DNA from: Gemmatimonadales bacterium
GTDB lineage: Bacteria > Krumholzibacteriota > Krumholzibacteriia > LZORAL124-64-63
DNA: 47,990 nt
Assembly (NCBI GenBank): GCA_019038745.1
Contig: JAHOYV010000075.1
Location: forward strand, 1-47,990
Reading direction: 5' to 3'
Positions 26,752-34,844 of the stretch are shown here, one piece after another; the first letter of the stretch is position 1; every line of letters starts with the position of its first letter. Under the pieces are notes generated by a model. That model searched no databases, was not told where the DNA came from, and saw nothing but the letters and a program-made list of their open reading frames with translations. The position numbers were made by a program, and so were the translations under genes.

Positions 26752-28062
26752 TCAATCGGGTAATTTGTAACAGATCACCTCGTAGGGGCGAATCTCCTCG
26801 TCCTCATCCTCGTCCTCATCCTGCGCTCCGCCGGTGGTGATCATCATGACCATCATGCCGCCACCGCCGGAAGTCGACGTTCGGGGTGGAGCCTTCTGGG
26901 CTTCCTTGAAGACGAACAACCGGTCATCCAGCAGGCGAAAATTGTCTCGATCGGGGTCGAAATCAGCTTCTATACGTACTCGGCGGGTGTACCGTCCGCC
27001 TTGGTCGTAGACATCGAATAATCCGATCGACTGCTCAGGGCAATCCTTGTCACCCTGGCTGTTGGCCACCCAGATCTCGCCGTCGGGACGGACGATAACT
27101 GCGGAAATGTCTCGAGCGTATTGATCGATCTCCAGTTCCACTGTGCCGCCGAACCGCTCACGCATCTGTTCCTGTTGCTTGCGCATTCCCTCCAATTCCT
27201 TTTCCGATCGCCTTACCGATTCGTATTTCCGGCGAATGAGTTGCTGTTTCACGCCGGCGGTATCATAAATTTCCAGTTTGTACTCCTTCTCCTCTGGAAA
27301 AATCACCACCCGGCCGTCGGGGCAAAAGGAGAAATTGCGGGTAAAGGCGTTCTTCCCGTCCCCCATGTTCAGGCTTATTTGTCCACCGGATTGCTCCTCC
27401 TTGTTTTCCAACAAGACCGCCAATTCAGTGCCGTCCGCATCGTGGCTGCTCAAGGAATATCGGGTGACCACCTCGCCGTCCCTGAAGTTGGTGACGACTT
27501 TGCCAATCAGGACCGCGTCGTCGTTGGCCGAGATATGCTGCAAGTGGTTCATCATTCCTTGGCCGCCCTCCGACATGGCGAAGGAGGGCAGAGGGGTTCC
27601 GTCACGATCCAACACCACGATTTTGCCCGGCATCATCTCCATGATCCCCACCGCCCCGTTCGGCAGGAAGACCATTTCGCTTCCCATGCGGAACTCGCCC
27701 GGACCATCACCTTCCCCACCCAATGTGCTCGTGATATCACCATCCCGACTCACGACATAGATCGTACTGAGCACGCTGTCCAACAGATAGGAATTCCCCG
27801 CTTCATCAACCAGGGCATCCTCGATCAGACCGAAGAGGGTGTCCTCCTCGTCACCCCCGATGCGCCACAGCTGCTCAGGCCTGATCACCTGATCCTCATG
27901 GATTGGATTGGCGGGATTATTCACTACCGGCCAGCCGTCTTCTTCCCCTATCGTCCCATTCCAGGTTGGGGCCGATCCGGCCGAGACGGCCAGCAGCGTG
28001 ACAGCCGCCGCAAAGGCGATCACAACGCCCCATTGACTACGATTCTTGTGCGAAGTTTCCAT
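26752..28062 (-). CDS. Secreted 6-bladed beta-propeller protein with acidic tail
   Basis: 436 residues from an ATG at 28062 preceded by GGAGA at 6 bases; a longer frame to 28128 is less likely. There is an N-terminal hydrophobic signal (WGVVIAFAAAVTLLAVSAGSA). Propeller-type repeats are seen, e.g. LVDEAGNSYLLDSVLSTIYVVSRDGDITSTLGGEGDGPGEF and MVFLPNGAVGIMEMMPGKIVVLDRDG. Near the end are a glycine/methionine-rich stretch and a very acidic run (DEDEDEDEE) coded by a CCT/CGT-type simple repeat. It is clearly a paralogue of the gene at 31159-32442: the same blade phrases and the same ending ICYK/TCYK. The two flank a histidine kinase/response regulator pair. Function unknown; perhaps a periplasmic binding protein or sensor partner. 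Confidence 0.82.
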   Translation of the reverse strand: METSHKNRSQWGVVIAFAAAVTLLAVSAGSAPTWNGTIGEEDGWPVVNNPANPIHEDQVIRPEQLWRIGGDEEDTLFGLIEDALVDEAGNSYLLDSVLSTIYVVSRDGDITSTLGGEGDGPGEFRMGSEMVFLPNGAVGIMEMMPGKIVVLDRDGTPLPSFAMSEGGQGMMNHLQHISANDDAVLIGKVVTNFRDGEVVTRYSLSSHDADGTELAVLLENKEEQSGGQISLNMGDGKNAFTRNFSFCPDGRVVIFPEEKEYKLEIYDTAGVKQQLIRRKYESVRRSEKELEGMRKQQEQMRERFGGTVELEIDQYARDISAVIVRPDGEIWVANSQGDKDCPEQSIGLFDVYDQGGRYTRRVRIEADFDPDRDNFRLLDDRLFVFKEAQKAPPRTSTSGGGGMMVMMITTGGAQDEDEDEDEEIRPYEVICYKLPD

Positions 28063-28244
28063 TTCGATTCTCCAATATCCGGGTAATGGTCCCCTGGGGG
28101 GACTGGTTTCAAAGCAGGCTCGGAGCAACTAACGTCAGGATACGATCCGGGTTCCAGGGTCTCCAGTTAAGAAATGTTAGATTTGGTTAATTATTGTTAA
28201 TCCGGGTCTTGGCCCCTGGTTTTCCCTGCCCAGATGGGGTTATC

Positions 28245-29786
28245 ATGTCGCAAATGAAGTACCAAGGAAAGAAAGTAAGATTCATCGTCCTGATGATCAC
28301 GGTTAGCCTGGCGGGTCTGATGGCCGTCCAGTTGCGCCTGTTGAACATCGCCTGGGAATTGAAGGACCAGGCCTTCCAGCGCAACGTTGTCACCGCACTG
28401 ACGATTACCGCCCAGAAGCTTGAAGCGGGCGAAATGACCGAGGACGCACTGGAGGTCATCTACAAGTTCGGGACAACCGACACCCTGGTTTCCAGGGTTA
28501 AAAAATTCGGGTTCCACTTGCCTGATGGCCACCTGGCCGATTCGTTGAATGCCGAGTTGGATACGGCCTTCATCAACATCGAGGCTCATCTTCCGGTCGA
28601 AACATCGTCACCGTCACGTCAAATGACCTTTATTGTGGCCGATGGTCGAACGGAGCTGATCCAACGAATCGTGGGTGACCTCCTGGTCCAGGAACCGAGA
28701 CCGATCCGGAAACGACTGGACCGGGCGGAGATCGATTCATTGCTGAGGATCAACCTGGATGCCGTGGGAATCGACCTCGTTCCCGATTTCGGGGTCATTG
28801 CCACAGGCAACGATTCCCTGGTCCTGGCAAGCACCGACGGTTACCTGGATTCCGGAGGGGACAAATTGCTGAAGTCCCGGTTCCGATCCAGACTCTTTCC
28901 CCTGGACCTCACTCCGGACGTCTTTGAGATCGCGTTGCACTTCCCCGGCCACCGTGGCTTCCTGTTGAATCAGATCTGGCCCCTGCTGGCCGCCTCGATC
29001 CTGTTCACCCTCCTGATCGTGACCGCCTTTGTCTTGGCGCTGGGAATGGTTGACAAACAGCGCCGCTTCGCCGGCCGGATGGTCGACTTCATCAACAACA
29101 TGACCCATGAATTCAAGACCCCCATTTCCACCGTTTCCCTGGCCAGCGAAGCCATCGCACGACAAGACATCCTGGAACAACCCGAAGCCCTGCAGCGCTA
29201 CAACCGGATGATCCGCGATGAAAATCAACGTATGCGGCGGCAGGTCGAGAAGATCCTGCAGATCGCCCAACTGGAGGCCGGGGACTTCAGCTTGAGCATG
29301 GCCCCCATCGACTGCCACGAGTTGGTCGCCGGCGCCGCCGAAGCCTTCGCCCTGCAGATCGAAAAGCGGGGCGGCACTCTGAGCCTCGATCTGGCCGCAG
29401 ACAGGGTTTTCGTACGCGGAGATCCAGTGCACCTGGCCAACGTGCTGGCCAACCTGCTGGATAACGCCATCAAATACTCCCCCGATGCCCCGGTCATCGG
29501 ACTGACGACCCGCAATAACCGCAACCTCCTTATCCTGGAGGTCACCGACCAGGGGATCGGCATCGACAAGCAGGATCGCGACCGTGTTTTCGAAAAATAT
29601 TACCGCTGCCCCACCGGCGACCGTCATGACGTAAAAGGATACGGTCTGGGCCTCAGTTACGTCCGTTTGTTGATGGAGGCCCACGGCGGCCACGTTAAGC
29701 TTGGCGGCTCTCCGAACCAGGGAACCCACGTAACTCTAGCCCTGCCGCTGGATGAAGGCGATCCCCAACCCGGGAGCGAGAAATGA
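28245..29786 (+). CDS. Membrane-bound sensor histidine kinase
   Basis: 513 residues from an ATG at 28245 after a GGGG-type site. Two transmembrane helices (about 13-30 and 245-267) bracket a ~215-residue periplasmic sensor domain that I do not recognise. There is no HAMP-like linker of normal length: the H-box (NNMTHEFKTPIS, His about 288) follows the second helix after ~20 residues. The kinase domain is complete: N-box NLLDNAIKYS, G1 VTDQGIGID, F-box FEKYYR, G2 GYGLGLSYVRLL. It overlaps the response regulator gene by four bases (ATGA). Transcribed divergently from the propeller gene at 26752-28062, whose product may be its target or its periplasmic partner. Confidence 0.93.
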   Translation: MSQMKYQGKKVRFIVLMITVSLAGLMAVQLRLLNIAWELKDQAFQRNVVTALTITAQKLEAGEMTEDALEVIYKFGTTDTLVSRVKKFGFHLPDGHLADSLNAELDTAFINIEAHLPVETSSPSRQMTFIVADGRTELIQRIVGDLLVQEPRPIRKRLDRAEIDSLLRINLDAVGIDLVPDFGVIATGNDSLVLASTDGYLDSGGDKLLKSRFRSRLFPLDLTPDVFEIALHFPGHRGFLLNQIWPLLAASILFTLLIVTAFVLALGMVDKQRRFAGRMVDFINNMTHEFKTPISTVSLASEAIARQDILEQPEALQRYNRMIRDENQRMRRQVEKILQIAQLEAGDFSLSMAPIDCHELVAGAAEAFALQIEKRGGTLSLDLAADRVFVRGDPVHLANVLANLLDNAIKYSPDAPVIGLTTRNNRNLLILEVTDQGIGIDKQDRDRVFEKYYRCPTGDRHDVKGYGLGLSYVRLLMEAHGGHVKLGGSPNQGTHVTLALPLDEGDPQPGSEK

Positions 29787-30511
29787 ACAACCGCCTCGAC
29801 CAGGCCAGAATTCTCCTGCTGGAAGACGATCCCAACCTGGGTCTGATCATCGAGGAATCGCTGATTCGCGAGGGCTTTCCGGTCACCTTGTGCCGCGACG
29901 GCCAACAGGGTCTGGACTCTTTCGCCGGCGGAGAATTCGACCTATGCCTGGTCGATGTGATGATGCCCCACCTGGACGGTTTCGAATTCGCCCGCCAAAT
30001 CCGAATGCAGGGTGACGAAACTCCCCTGATCTTCCTTACTGCCCGTGCCCTGACAGAAGACCGGGTCGAGGGATTCCGCATCGGTTGCGACGACTACGTG
30101 ACGAAACCCTTCAGCATGGAAGAGCTTCTTCTGCGTATCCAGGCCGTCCTGCGTCGGGCCAACAAAGGAAATGAGCCGGCCCCGTCACCCGAGCTGATTG
30201 AACTGGGCGACTTCATATTCCACCGACCCGATCGAACCCTGGCCCGGGGCGAATCGGTACGGCAACTTACCGACCGCGAGGCCGATCTGCTGGAACTGCT
30301 TTGCCTACATCGGGACCGCACCCTGGAACGCTCCTTCGCCCTGCGCCGCATATGGGGCGACGACAGCTACCACGCCGGCCGCAGCATGGATGTTTTCATC
30401 TCCCATCTGCGCAAATACCTACAGGATGACCCTCGCGTCCAGATCCGCACGGTTCATGGTCAGGGTTTCAAATTGATGATCCGGGAAGACGGCGCTCAAG
30501 GCGGGCGATGA
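29783..30511 (+). CDS. OmpR-family response regulator
   Basis: 242 residues. The receiver domain has all key residues: acidic pair D15/D16, phosphoacceptor D58 (CLVDVMMPHLDGFE), T87 (FLTAR) and K108 (YVTKPF). The C-terminal winged helix-turn-helix (LTDREADLLELLCLHRDRTLERSFALRRIWGDD ... HLRKYLQDDPRVQIRTVHGQGFKL) is of OmpR/PhoB type. It is coupled to the kinase gene by an ATGA overlap. Likely targets are the divergent and downstream propeller genes. Confidence 0.95.
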   Translation: MNNRLDQARILLLEDDPNLGLIIEESLIREGFPVTLCRDGQQGLDSFAGGEFDLCLVDVMMPHLDGFEFARQIRMQGDETPLIFLTARALTEDRVEGFRIGCDDYVTKPFSMEELLLRIQAVLRRANKGNEPAPSPELIELGDFIFHRPDRTLARGESVRQLTDREADLLELLCLHRDRTLERSFALRRIWGDDSYHAGRSMDVFISHLRKYLQDDPRVQIRTVHGQGFKLMIREDGAQGGR

Positions 30512-30560
30512 ATCGCCCGCTCTAATTCATCGTAAACACCCTACTATATTAGCCAACTGA

Positions 30561-30573
30561 TATGGTCACCATA
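30561..30573. promoter_or_regulatory. Palindrome, candidate operator of the GntR gene
   Basis: TATGGT-C-ACCATA is a perfect 13-base palindrome 27 bases before the GntR start codon, in AT-rich DNA. A self-binding site of the GntR protein is plausible; no consensus is known to me for this exact subgroup. Confidence 0.35.
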
Positions 30574-30599
30574 AATCGGATTCAGTCCTGGATACAAAC

Positions 30600-30995
30600 A
30601 TGATCCACATCGACCCCAACAACAGAATGCCCATCTACCGTCAGATCATTCAGCAGATCAAGCTGCAGATCATGAGCGGTCGGCTGCAACCGGGTCAGCA
30701 GCTGGAATCGGTCAGCAACCTGTCCAGTCGCCTGGCGATCAACCCCATGACCGTCAGCAAGGCCTATGGGTTTCTGGTCGACCAGGAGATGGTGGAAAGA
30801 CGCAGGGGCGTGGGGATCTTCGTGGCCAAAGTCAGCACGAAAAATATCGATCAGGAACGACACCTGATACTCTCGGATGCCCGCCGCAGCGCAGCCGGCT
30901 TGGCCCTGCAGTTGGCCGTGCCTCCACAAGATGCCTCCAAACTTCTGAACCAGCATCTGGAAGACCTACAAAATAAATGGAGCTCGATAGAATGA
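30600..30995 (+). CDS. Short GntR-family (YtrA-like) transcriptional regulator
   Basis: 131 residues. The N-terminal winged helix-turn-helix is typical of GntR (PIYRQIIQQIKLQIMSGRLQ, LESVSNLSSRLAINPMTVSKAYGFLVDQEMVERRRGVGIFV). Only ~55 residues follow, with no large ligand domain, as in the YtrA subfamily. YtrA-type genes usually lead ABC transporter operons; here none follows. The next gene is the propeller protein at 31159-32442. It could control that gene or act at distant sites. Confidence 0.92.
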   Translation: MIHIDPNNRMPIYRQIIQQIKLQIMSGRLQPGQQLESVSNLSSRLAINPMTVSKAYGFLVDQEMVERRRGVGIFVAKVSTKNIDQERHLILSDARRSAAGLALQLAVPPQDASKLLNQHLEDLQNKWSSIE

Positions 30996-31158
30996 AATCA
31001 TTGCCGCGCGGGTATGTCTTGACCCGAAGGCACAACAAGCGAGAATCTGATCCGATGTGAATCGATCACTTTTTTCCAGGGAGACAATCCGGCCTTTTAA
31101 GATTTTCAATGAACCCTGATCGGAATCTTCAACAGGATTCCCAACAAAGGAGATAGCG

Positions 31159-32442
31159 ATGACCATTGCAAATATCTGCCGTGAATCGAAAGGGGTCGCC
31201 CACACGGGACTTTTTTTCCTGCTCGTCTGCGGACTCCTGCTTCTTGGCAACGTCCTTGGCCCACAAATGGCCCTGGCCGGCCAGGAGGAGATGGTCGAGG
31301 GGATAATGCACGTCAAGAACGGCTCTGAACCCGCCGACGGCGTGGAGACCTGGCAGGTGGAGGAATTGTGGACCGTGGGCGGCGAGGATGACGAGGATGT
31401 CCTTTTCGGTATCATCACCCAGGTCCAGATCGACGACGAAAACAACATCTACCTGCTGGACAACCAGCTTTCGGAGGTCCAGGTCTTTTCACCGGACGGC
31501 GAATACCTGCGCACCATCGGTCGTGCGGGGGAAGGCCCGGGTGAAGTAACCAACCCGGCGGCCATGACCCTGCTGCCTGATGGATCCGTAGGTCTGGTCC
31601 GGGCCATGCCCGGCAAGCTGGTCATGCTGGACAAGGAGGGCCAGCCGATCGAGGACTTTGTTCCGAACGATTACGATCCGAAGGAGGGTGGTTTGTTCCT
31701 GGCGATCCGATGCTACCCGGCCCAGGGGAACCTGATTTTCGGGGGAATGGAACTGAGAACCGACGTCAACGCGGGCACCCAGGAACGCAACTATCATATC
31801 CGCAGCTACGGGATGGATCACGAACGGATTGCCGAGTTCTACGTCAAGAACGTCCACTGGAACTTTTCCAACTTCACACTGCGTGAAATCGACACCGATT
31901 TCCCCTGGCAACGCCTGGATGTCGATGATGAGGGTCGGGTCGTCATGGCCCCCGAACGCTATGGGTACGACATCAACATCTACAATTCCGACGGCACCCT
32001 GGACCGGATAATCGAGAGGAAATACGAATCCTATGAACGCACACAGGAAATAAAGGACCTGGTCGATCGCGCCTTCCAGGCCCAGATGCCCCAGCTACCG
32101 CCGGGATCCAACTACGAGGCTGAAACCCATGAGCCGGATGTAGCCGAACTTCGGATCGCCGAAGACGGCAGCATTTGGACCCAGAACAGCCGCCAGACAT
32201 GGGCGGGTCAAGACGGCGAATTCATGTACGATGTATTCAGCTCCGACGGACATTTCACGAAGCAGGTGCGGATCGAGTGCGCCGGCTCTGCCCGGGAGGA
32301 TCGTCTGTTCTTCGCCGGAGACGGCCGGATCTACAAGGTTTCCGGTTTCCTCGCCGCGGCGATCAGCGCCCAGGGTCTGGGTGGGGAAGATGATGACAGT
32401 GAACCCGAGCCGATGGCCATCACCTGCTACAAGGTGAAGTAG
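31159..32442 (+). CDS. Secreted 6-bladed beta-propeller protein, paralogue
   Basis: 427 residues; ATG preceded by AAAGGAGA at 6 bases. An export signal (TGLFFLLVCGLLLLGNVLGPQMALA) leads into propeller repeats such as VQIDDENNIYLLDNQLSEVQVFSPDGEYLRTIGRAGEGPGEV and MTLLPDGSVGLVRAMPGKLVMLDKEG, matching those of the protein at 26752-28062. It also ends ...MAITCYKVK, after an acidic EDDDSEPEP stretch. Probably periplasmic or surface-exposed. It lies after the two-component and GntR genes, and ends at a strong terminator. Function unknown. Confidence 0.83.
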   Translation: MTIANICRESKGVAHTGLFFLLVCGLLLLGNVLGPQMALAGQEEMVEGIMHVKNGSEPADGVETWQVEELWTVGGEDDEDVLFGIITQVQIDDENNIYLLDNQLSEVQVFSPDGEYLRTIGRAGEGPGEVTNPAAMTLLPDGSVGLVRAMPGKLVMLDKEGQPIEDFVPNDYDPKEGGLFLAIRCYPAQGNLIFGGMELRTDVNAGTQERNYHIRSYGMDHERIAEFYVKNVHWNFSNFTLREIDTDFPWQRLDVDDEGRVVMAPERYGYDINIYNSDGTLDRIIERKYESYERTQEIKDLVDRAFQAQMPQLPPGSNYEAETHEPDVAELRIAEDGSIWTQNSRQTWAGQDGEFMYDVFSSDGHFTKQVRIECAGSAREDRLFFAGDGRIYKVSGFLAAAISAQGLGGEDDDSEPEPMAITCYKVK

Positions 32443-32477
32443 GTTTTAAGAAACCTCCGCTGTTTTGGCCTGGACCG

Positions 32478-32522
32478 CGCCGTCGTTGCCTCTCCCATGG
32501 GATGTAACGACGGCGTTTTTTT
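32478..32522 (+). terminator. Rho-independent terminator after the propeller gene
   Basis: A perfect 10-base stem (CGCCGTCGTT at 32478-32487 with AACGACGGCG at 32506-32515) is followed by seven T residues. Confidence 0.92.
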
Positions 32523-32549
32523 AAAACATCCCCGACGACCAGGTGAGCA

Positions 32550-33374
32550 TTATACCGGACCTTCCTGGTCGCCCGGCATACTGTTCAGGAAAGCCTGCAG
32601 GTTGGCTGATTTCCGGGAAAGACCCAGCTTCTTGCGAATCGTGTTGCGGTGATTGTTGACCGTACTTACCGAGCATCCCAGCGCCGTAGCGATTTCCTTG
32701 CTGGCCATTCCATCACGGATCATCTCGCAGACCAGGATCTGGCGTCGGGTAAGATTCGAACCCGGCAGGCCGGACTCGATCGAGACCCCCATTTTCCGGG
32801 AAATATGCTTGATCCTATTTTCCAGGGCAGTGAGGATCTCCTTCTGGACAGTCGTGGCCGTCGTCCGCAGCTGATCGATCAAGGGCAAGGCAACCAGACC
32901 GAGATTGCCCTGGATGTTGTCCGAAATCTGTTGTTTCTCACGACCTATCAGCGTCATGATGTTGCGTGTTCTGTCTTTGGCCTGACTCAGACGAGCTTCT
33001 ACCTCTTTGAAAGATCGGATATCGTGAAATTCCGTCAAAAGCAGGGGACCGTCATCCCCTTTGATCAGTTTCATGTACATCATCACGGGAATAGGTTCAT
33101 GCGACGTGTGAAGCACAACCGATTCGGCGGTGACTTGTCCATGAGTGACCAGTTGGGCGTTGAAACCTTCAATCTGAGCCCTGGCTTCGCGGGAGATTTG
33201 TTGGTACGGCGTCTTTTCAAGGAATTCCGCCTTGGACCTTCCCACCAACCTGCATAGGGAATCGTTAATGTATATCCAGTCCACCAGGGACGGATCCTCT
33301 GGATGCCAAGTCATTACTGACAATCCAATATTCAAGTGATCTAGTAAATCAACTGATTTCCAGTTTGCTACCAC
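32550..33374 (-). CDS. PAS domain-LuxR-type HTH transcriptional regulator
   Basis: 274 residues from a GTG five bases after GGGAGAG. A PAS-like sensor domain covers about residues 10-125 (NIGLSVMTWHPEDP, WIYINDSLCRLVGRSKAEFLEKTP, LTEFHDIRSFKEVEARL). A helical linker resembling a dimerisation segment follows, then a LuxR-family HTH at ~205-265 (LTRRQILVCEMIRDGMASKEIATALGCSVSTVNNHRNTIRKKLGL). There is no receiver domain, so it senses a cytoplasmic signal directly. Target genes are unknown; the upstream intergenic region leads to apbE on the other strand. Confidence 0.88.
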   Translation of the reverse strand: MVANWKSVDLLDHLNIGLSVMTWHPEDPSLVDWIYINDSLCRLVGRSKAEFLEKTPYQQISREARAQIEGFNAQLVTHGQVTAESVVLHTSHEPIPVMMYMKLIKGDDGPLLLTEFHDIRSFKEVEARLSQAKDRTRNIMTLIGREKQQISDNIQGNLGLVALPLIDQLRTTATTVQKEILTALENRIKHISRKMGVSIESGLPGSNLTRRQILVCEMIRDGMASKEIATALGCSVSTVNNHRNTIRKKLGLSRKSANLQAFLNSMPGDQEGPV

Positions 33375-33669
33375 TTGAACTCTCCCTTGTGATAATATCC
33401 TATTGTTTTTCTATGCTTTCCGGCTGTTCGAGAATGGCGTCCGCTTCCGCGGTGCCTATAAGCATAGGCATTTATTAGTTATTTTACCAGTATTGATGTC
33501 CCTGGAAATACCAGATATAATATTTTTCATTATAAAAAGATTTAGGCAGGGCTATACGGGAATTAGCCAGCAAACATTATTCGGTAGGTATCTTGACCGG
33601 GACTTTCCAAGCGAGTGGCTTGCTGGGCGAGGAAGCTATTCCAAAGGTGGTCCCGGTTAAATTTTTTAG
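33375..33669. other. AT-rich intergenic region between divergent regulator and apbE
   Basis: No supported gene. It holds a small perfect hairpin at 33453-33470 (TGCCTAT with ATAGGCA, loop AAGC) and must contain the promoter of the minus-strand PAS-LuxR gene. An 85-codon TTG-started frame at 33403-33660 has no ribosome site and no recognisable content. Confidence 0.5.
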
Positions 33670-33787
33670 TTGTGCCTTCGAAATTGTGTCTGGCCCAAAT
33701 TACGGTGTTTTTCCGTGTTGAAACATCAACCCATTAAAGTTAAATTTCACAAGGTAATTTGGGCCAGACACAATTTCGAAGGCACAA
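33670..33787. repeat. Perfect 34-base inverted repeat around a 50-base spacer
   Basis: Bases 33670-33703 (beginning TTGTGCCTTCGAAATTG) are exactly repeated, inverted, at 33754-33787. The 50-base spacer carries a promoter-like pair of boxes pointing towards apbE, whose start codon lies only 10 bases after the right arm. The arms are too long and perfect for a usual terminator and there is no T-run. An invertible promoter, a small mobile element or a very stable RNA stem are the options. No recombinase is encoded in the window. Confidence 0.9.
33718..33746 (+). promoter_or_regulatory. Sigma-70-like promoter inside the inverted repeat, facing apbE
   Basis: TTGAAA at 33718-33723 and TAAATT at 33741-33746 are exactly 17 bases apart. 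Transcription would start close to 33753, at the inner edge of the right arm, giving a leader of about 45 bases before the apbE start codon. Confidence 0.5.
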
Positions 33788-33797
33788 TCAATTCATT

Positions 33798-34838
33798 ATG
33801 CTCAGACCTTTTGTTTTTCTAATTTTCCTACTTCTTCAACTGCCCGCCTGTACCCGGAACTCTGACCGCGCCGATTTTCAATTCCAAACCATGGGTACGG
33901 TCGCCCACTGTGATCTGGAACTACCTCCCCGGCTTACGGCCGCCGAATCTGAGAGCATGGTCCTTGCCGTCTACGATTCGGTGAACTCGGTTTTCAGCAC
34001 CTGGCAAACGGACAGCGAACTGAGCCGCCTGAACAATTTCCCGGCGGATTCGGCCCTCACGGTTTCGCCCTGGCTGTGGGAATGCCTGACGGCCGCCGAC
34101 CGGCTACACACGCTGAGTAACGGAGCCTTCGACCCAACGGCCGAACCCCTGATGCGCCTGTGGGGTTTCTATCGCCGACAAGGAACTCTGCCGGGCAAGG
34201 CCGAGTTGGACTCCGTGCTGAACCTGTTGGGAAACTGGGAATTCACCGCTTCAGGGAAAGTTGTTAAAGCCACCGAAAACACCTGCTTCGATCTGGGCGG
34301 TATCGCCAAAGGTTTCGCGGTGGATCAGGCTGCCCTGCGCCTTGAAGAAGCCGGTGTGACCAATGGCCTGATCGATCTGGGAGGAAACCTGTTCTGCCTC
34401 GGCGGAGCTCCGGGCCGTGCCGACTGGCGGGTAGGGATACGAGATCCCCTGGATCGGGACCGCTACTTCGCCTCGGTTTCCGTCACAGAATGCGGGGTAT
34501 CCACCAGCGGATCATACGAACGTTTCGTCACCATCAACGGTCACCGCTACGGCCACATCATGAACCCCACCACCGGTCAGCCGGCCGAAGGAATATTGAG
34601 CACCACGGTATTCGCCCCGACAGCCCTTCTGGCCGATGGTTTATCGACAGCCCTGTTCGTGCTCGGGGTGGACCGGAGCCGGAAACTAATGGCCGAACTG
34701 GATGAACCCATCGAGGCCATCCTGGTAGTCCCGGGTCAGGACAAGGGTAAGGCCCGGGTTTTGATCACCCCGGGCCTGGAAAACAAGGTTACACTTTTGC
34801 CGGAGTACGCAGAGTCGTACGAACTGACCCTCTGGTAG
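33798..34838 (+). CDS. apbE: FAD:protein FMN transferase, lipoprotein
   Basis: 346 residues from the ATG at 33798; a TTG in the repeat at 33759 is rejected since the signal peptide starts at the ATG. The lipoprotein signal MLRPFVFLIFLLLQLPAC has a lipobox LPAC, so the enzyme is anchored on the periplasmic side. Family motifs: FQTMGTVAHCDLE, FDLGGIAKGFAVDQAA, GLIDLGGNLFCLGG, YGHIMNPTTGQP and the metal-binding ADGLSTALFVLG. ApbE moves FMN from FAD to a Thr/Ser in an [ST]GA[TS] motif of Rnf/Nqr subunits. The Rnf operon converges on it from the other strand, with 6 bases between stops, and RnfG carries the acceptor motif. No ribosome site is visible before the ATG. Confidence 0.95.
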   Translation: MLRPFVFLIFLLLQLPACTRNSDRADFQFQTMGTVAHCDLELPPRLTAAESESMVLAVYDSVNSVFSTWQTDSELSRLNNFPADSALTVSPWLWECLTAADRLHTLSNGAFDPTAEPLMRLWGFYRRQGTLPGKAELDSVLNLLGNWEFTASGKVVKATENTCFDLGGIAKGFAVDQAALRLEEAGVTNGLIDLGGNLFCLGGAPGRADWRVGIRDPLDRDRYFASVSVTECGVSTSGSYERFVTINGHRYGHIMNPTTGQPAEGILSTTVFAPTALLADGLSTALFVLGVDRSRKLMAELDEPIEAILVVPGQDKGKARVLITPGLENKVTLLPEYAESYELTLW

Positions 34839-34844
34839 AGTCGA

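Noticed and set aside
30992..31060. 22-codon frame overlapping the GntR stop (ATGA)
   Set aside because: The overlap is suggestive, but the peptide is too short and plain to support a gene.
33403..33660. 85-codon frame between the LuxR-type regulator and apbE
   Set aside because: TTG start without ribosome site, AT-rich intergenic composition, no recognisable content.
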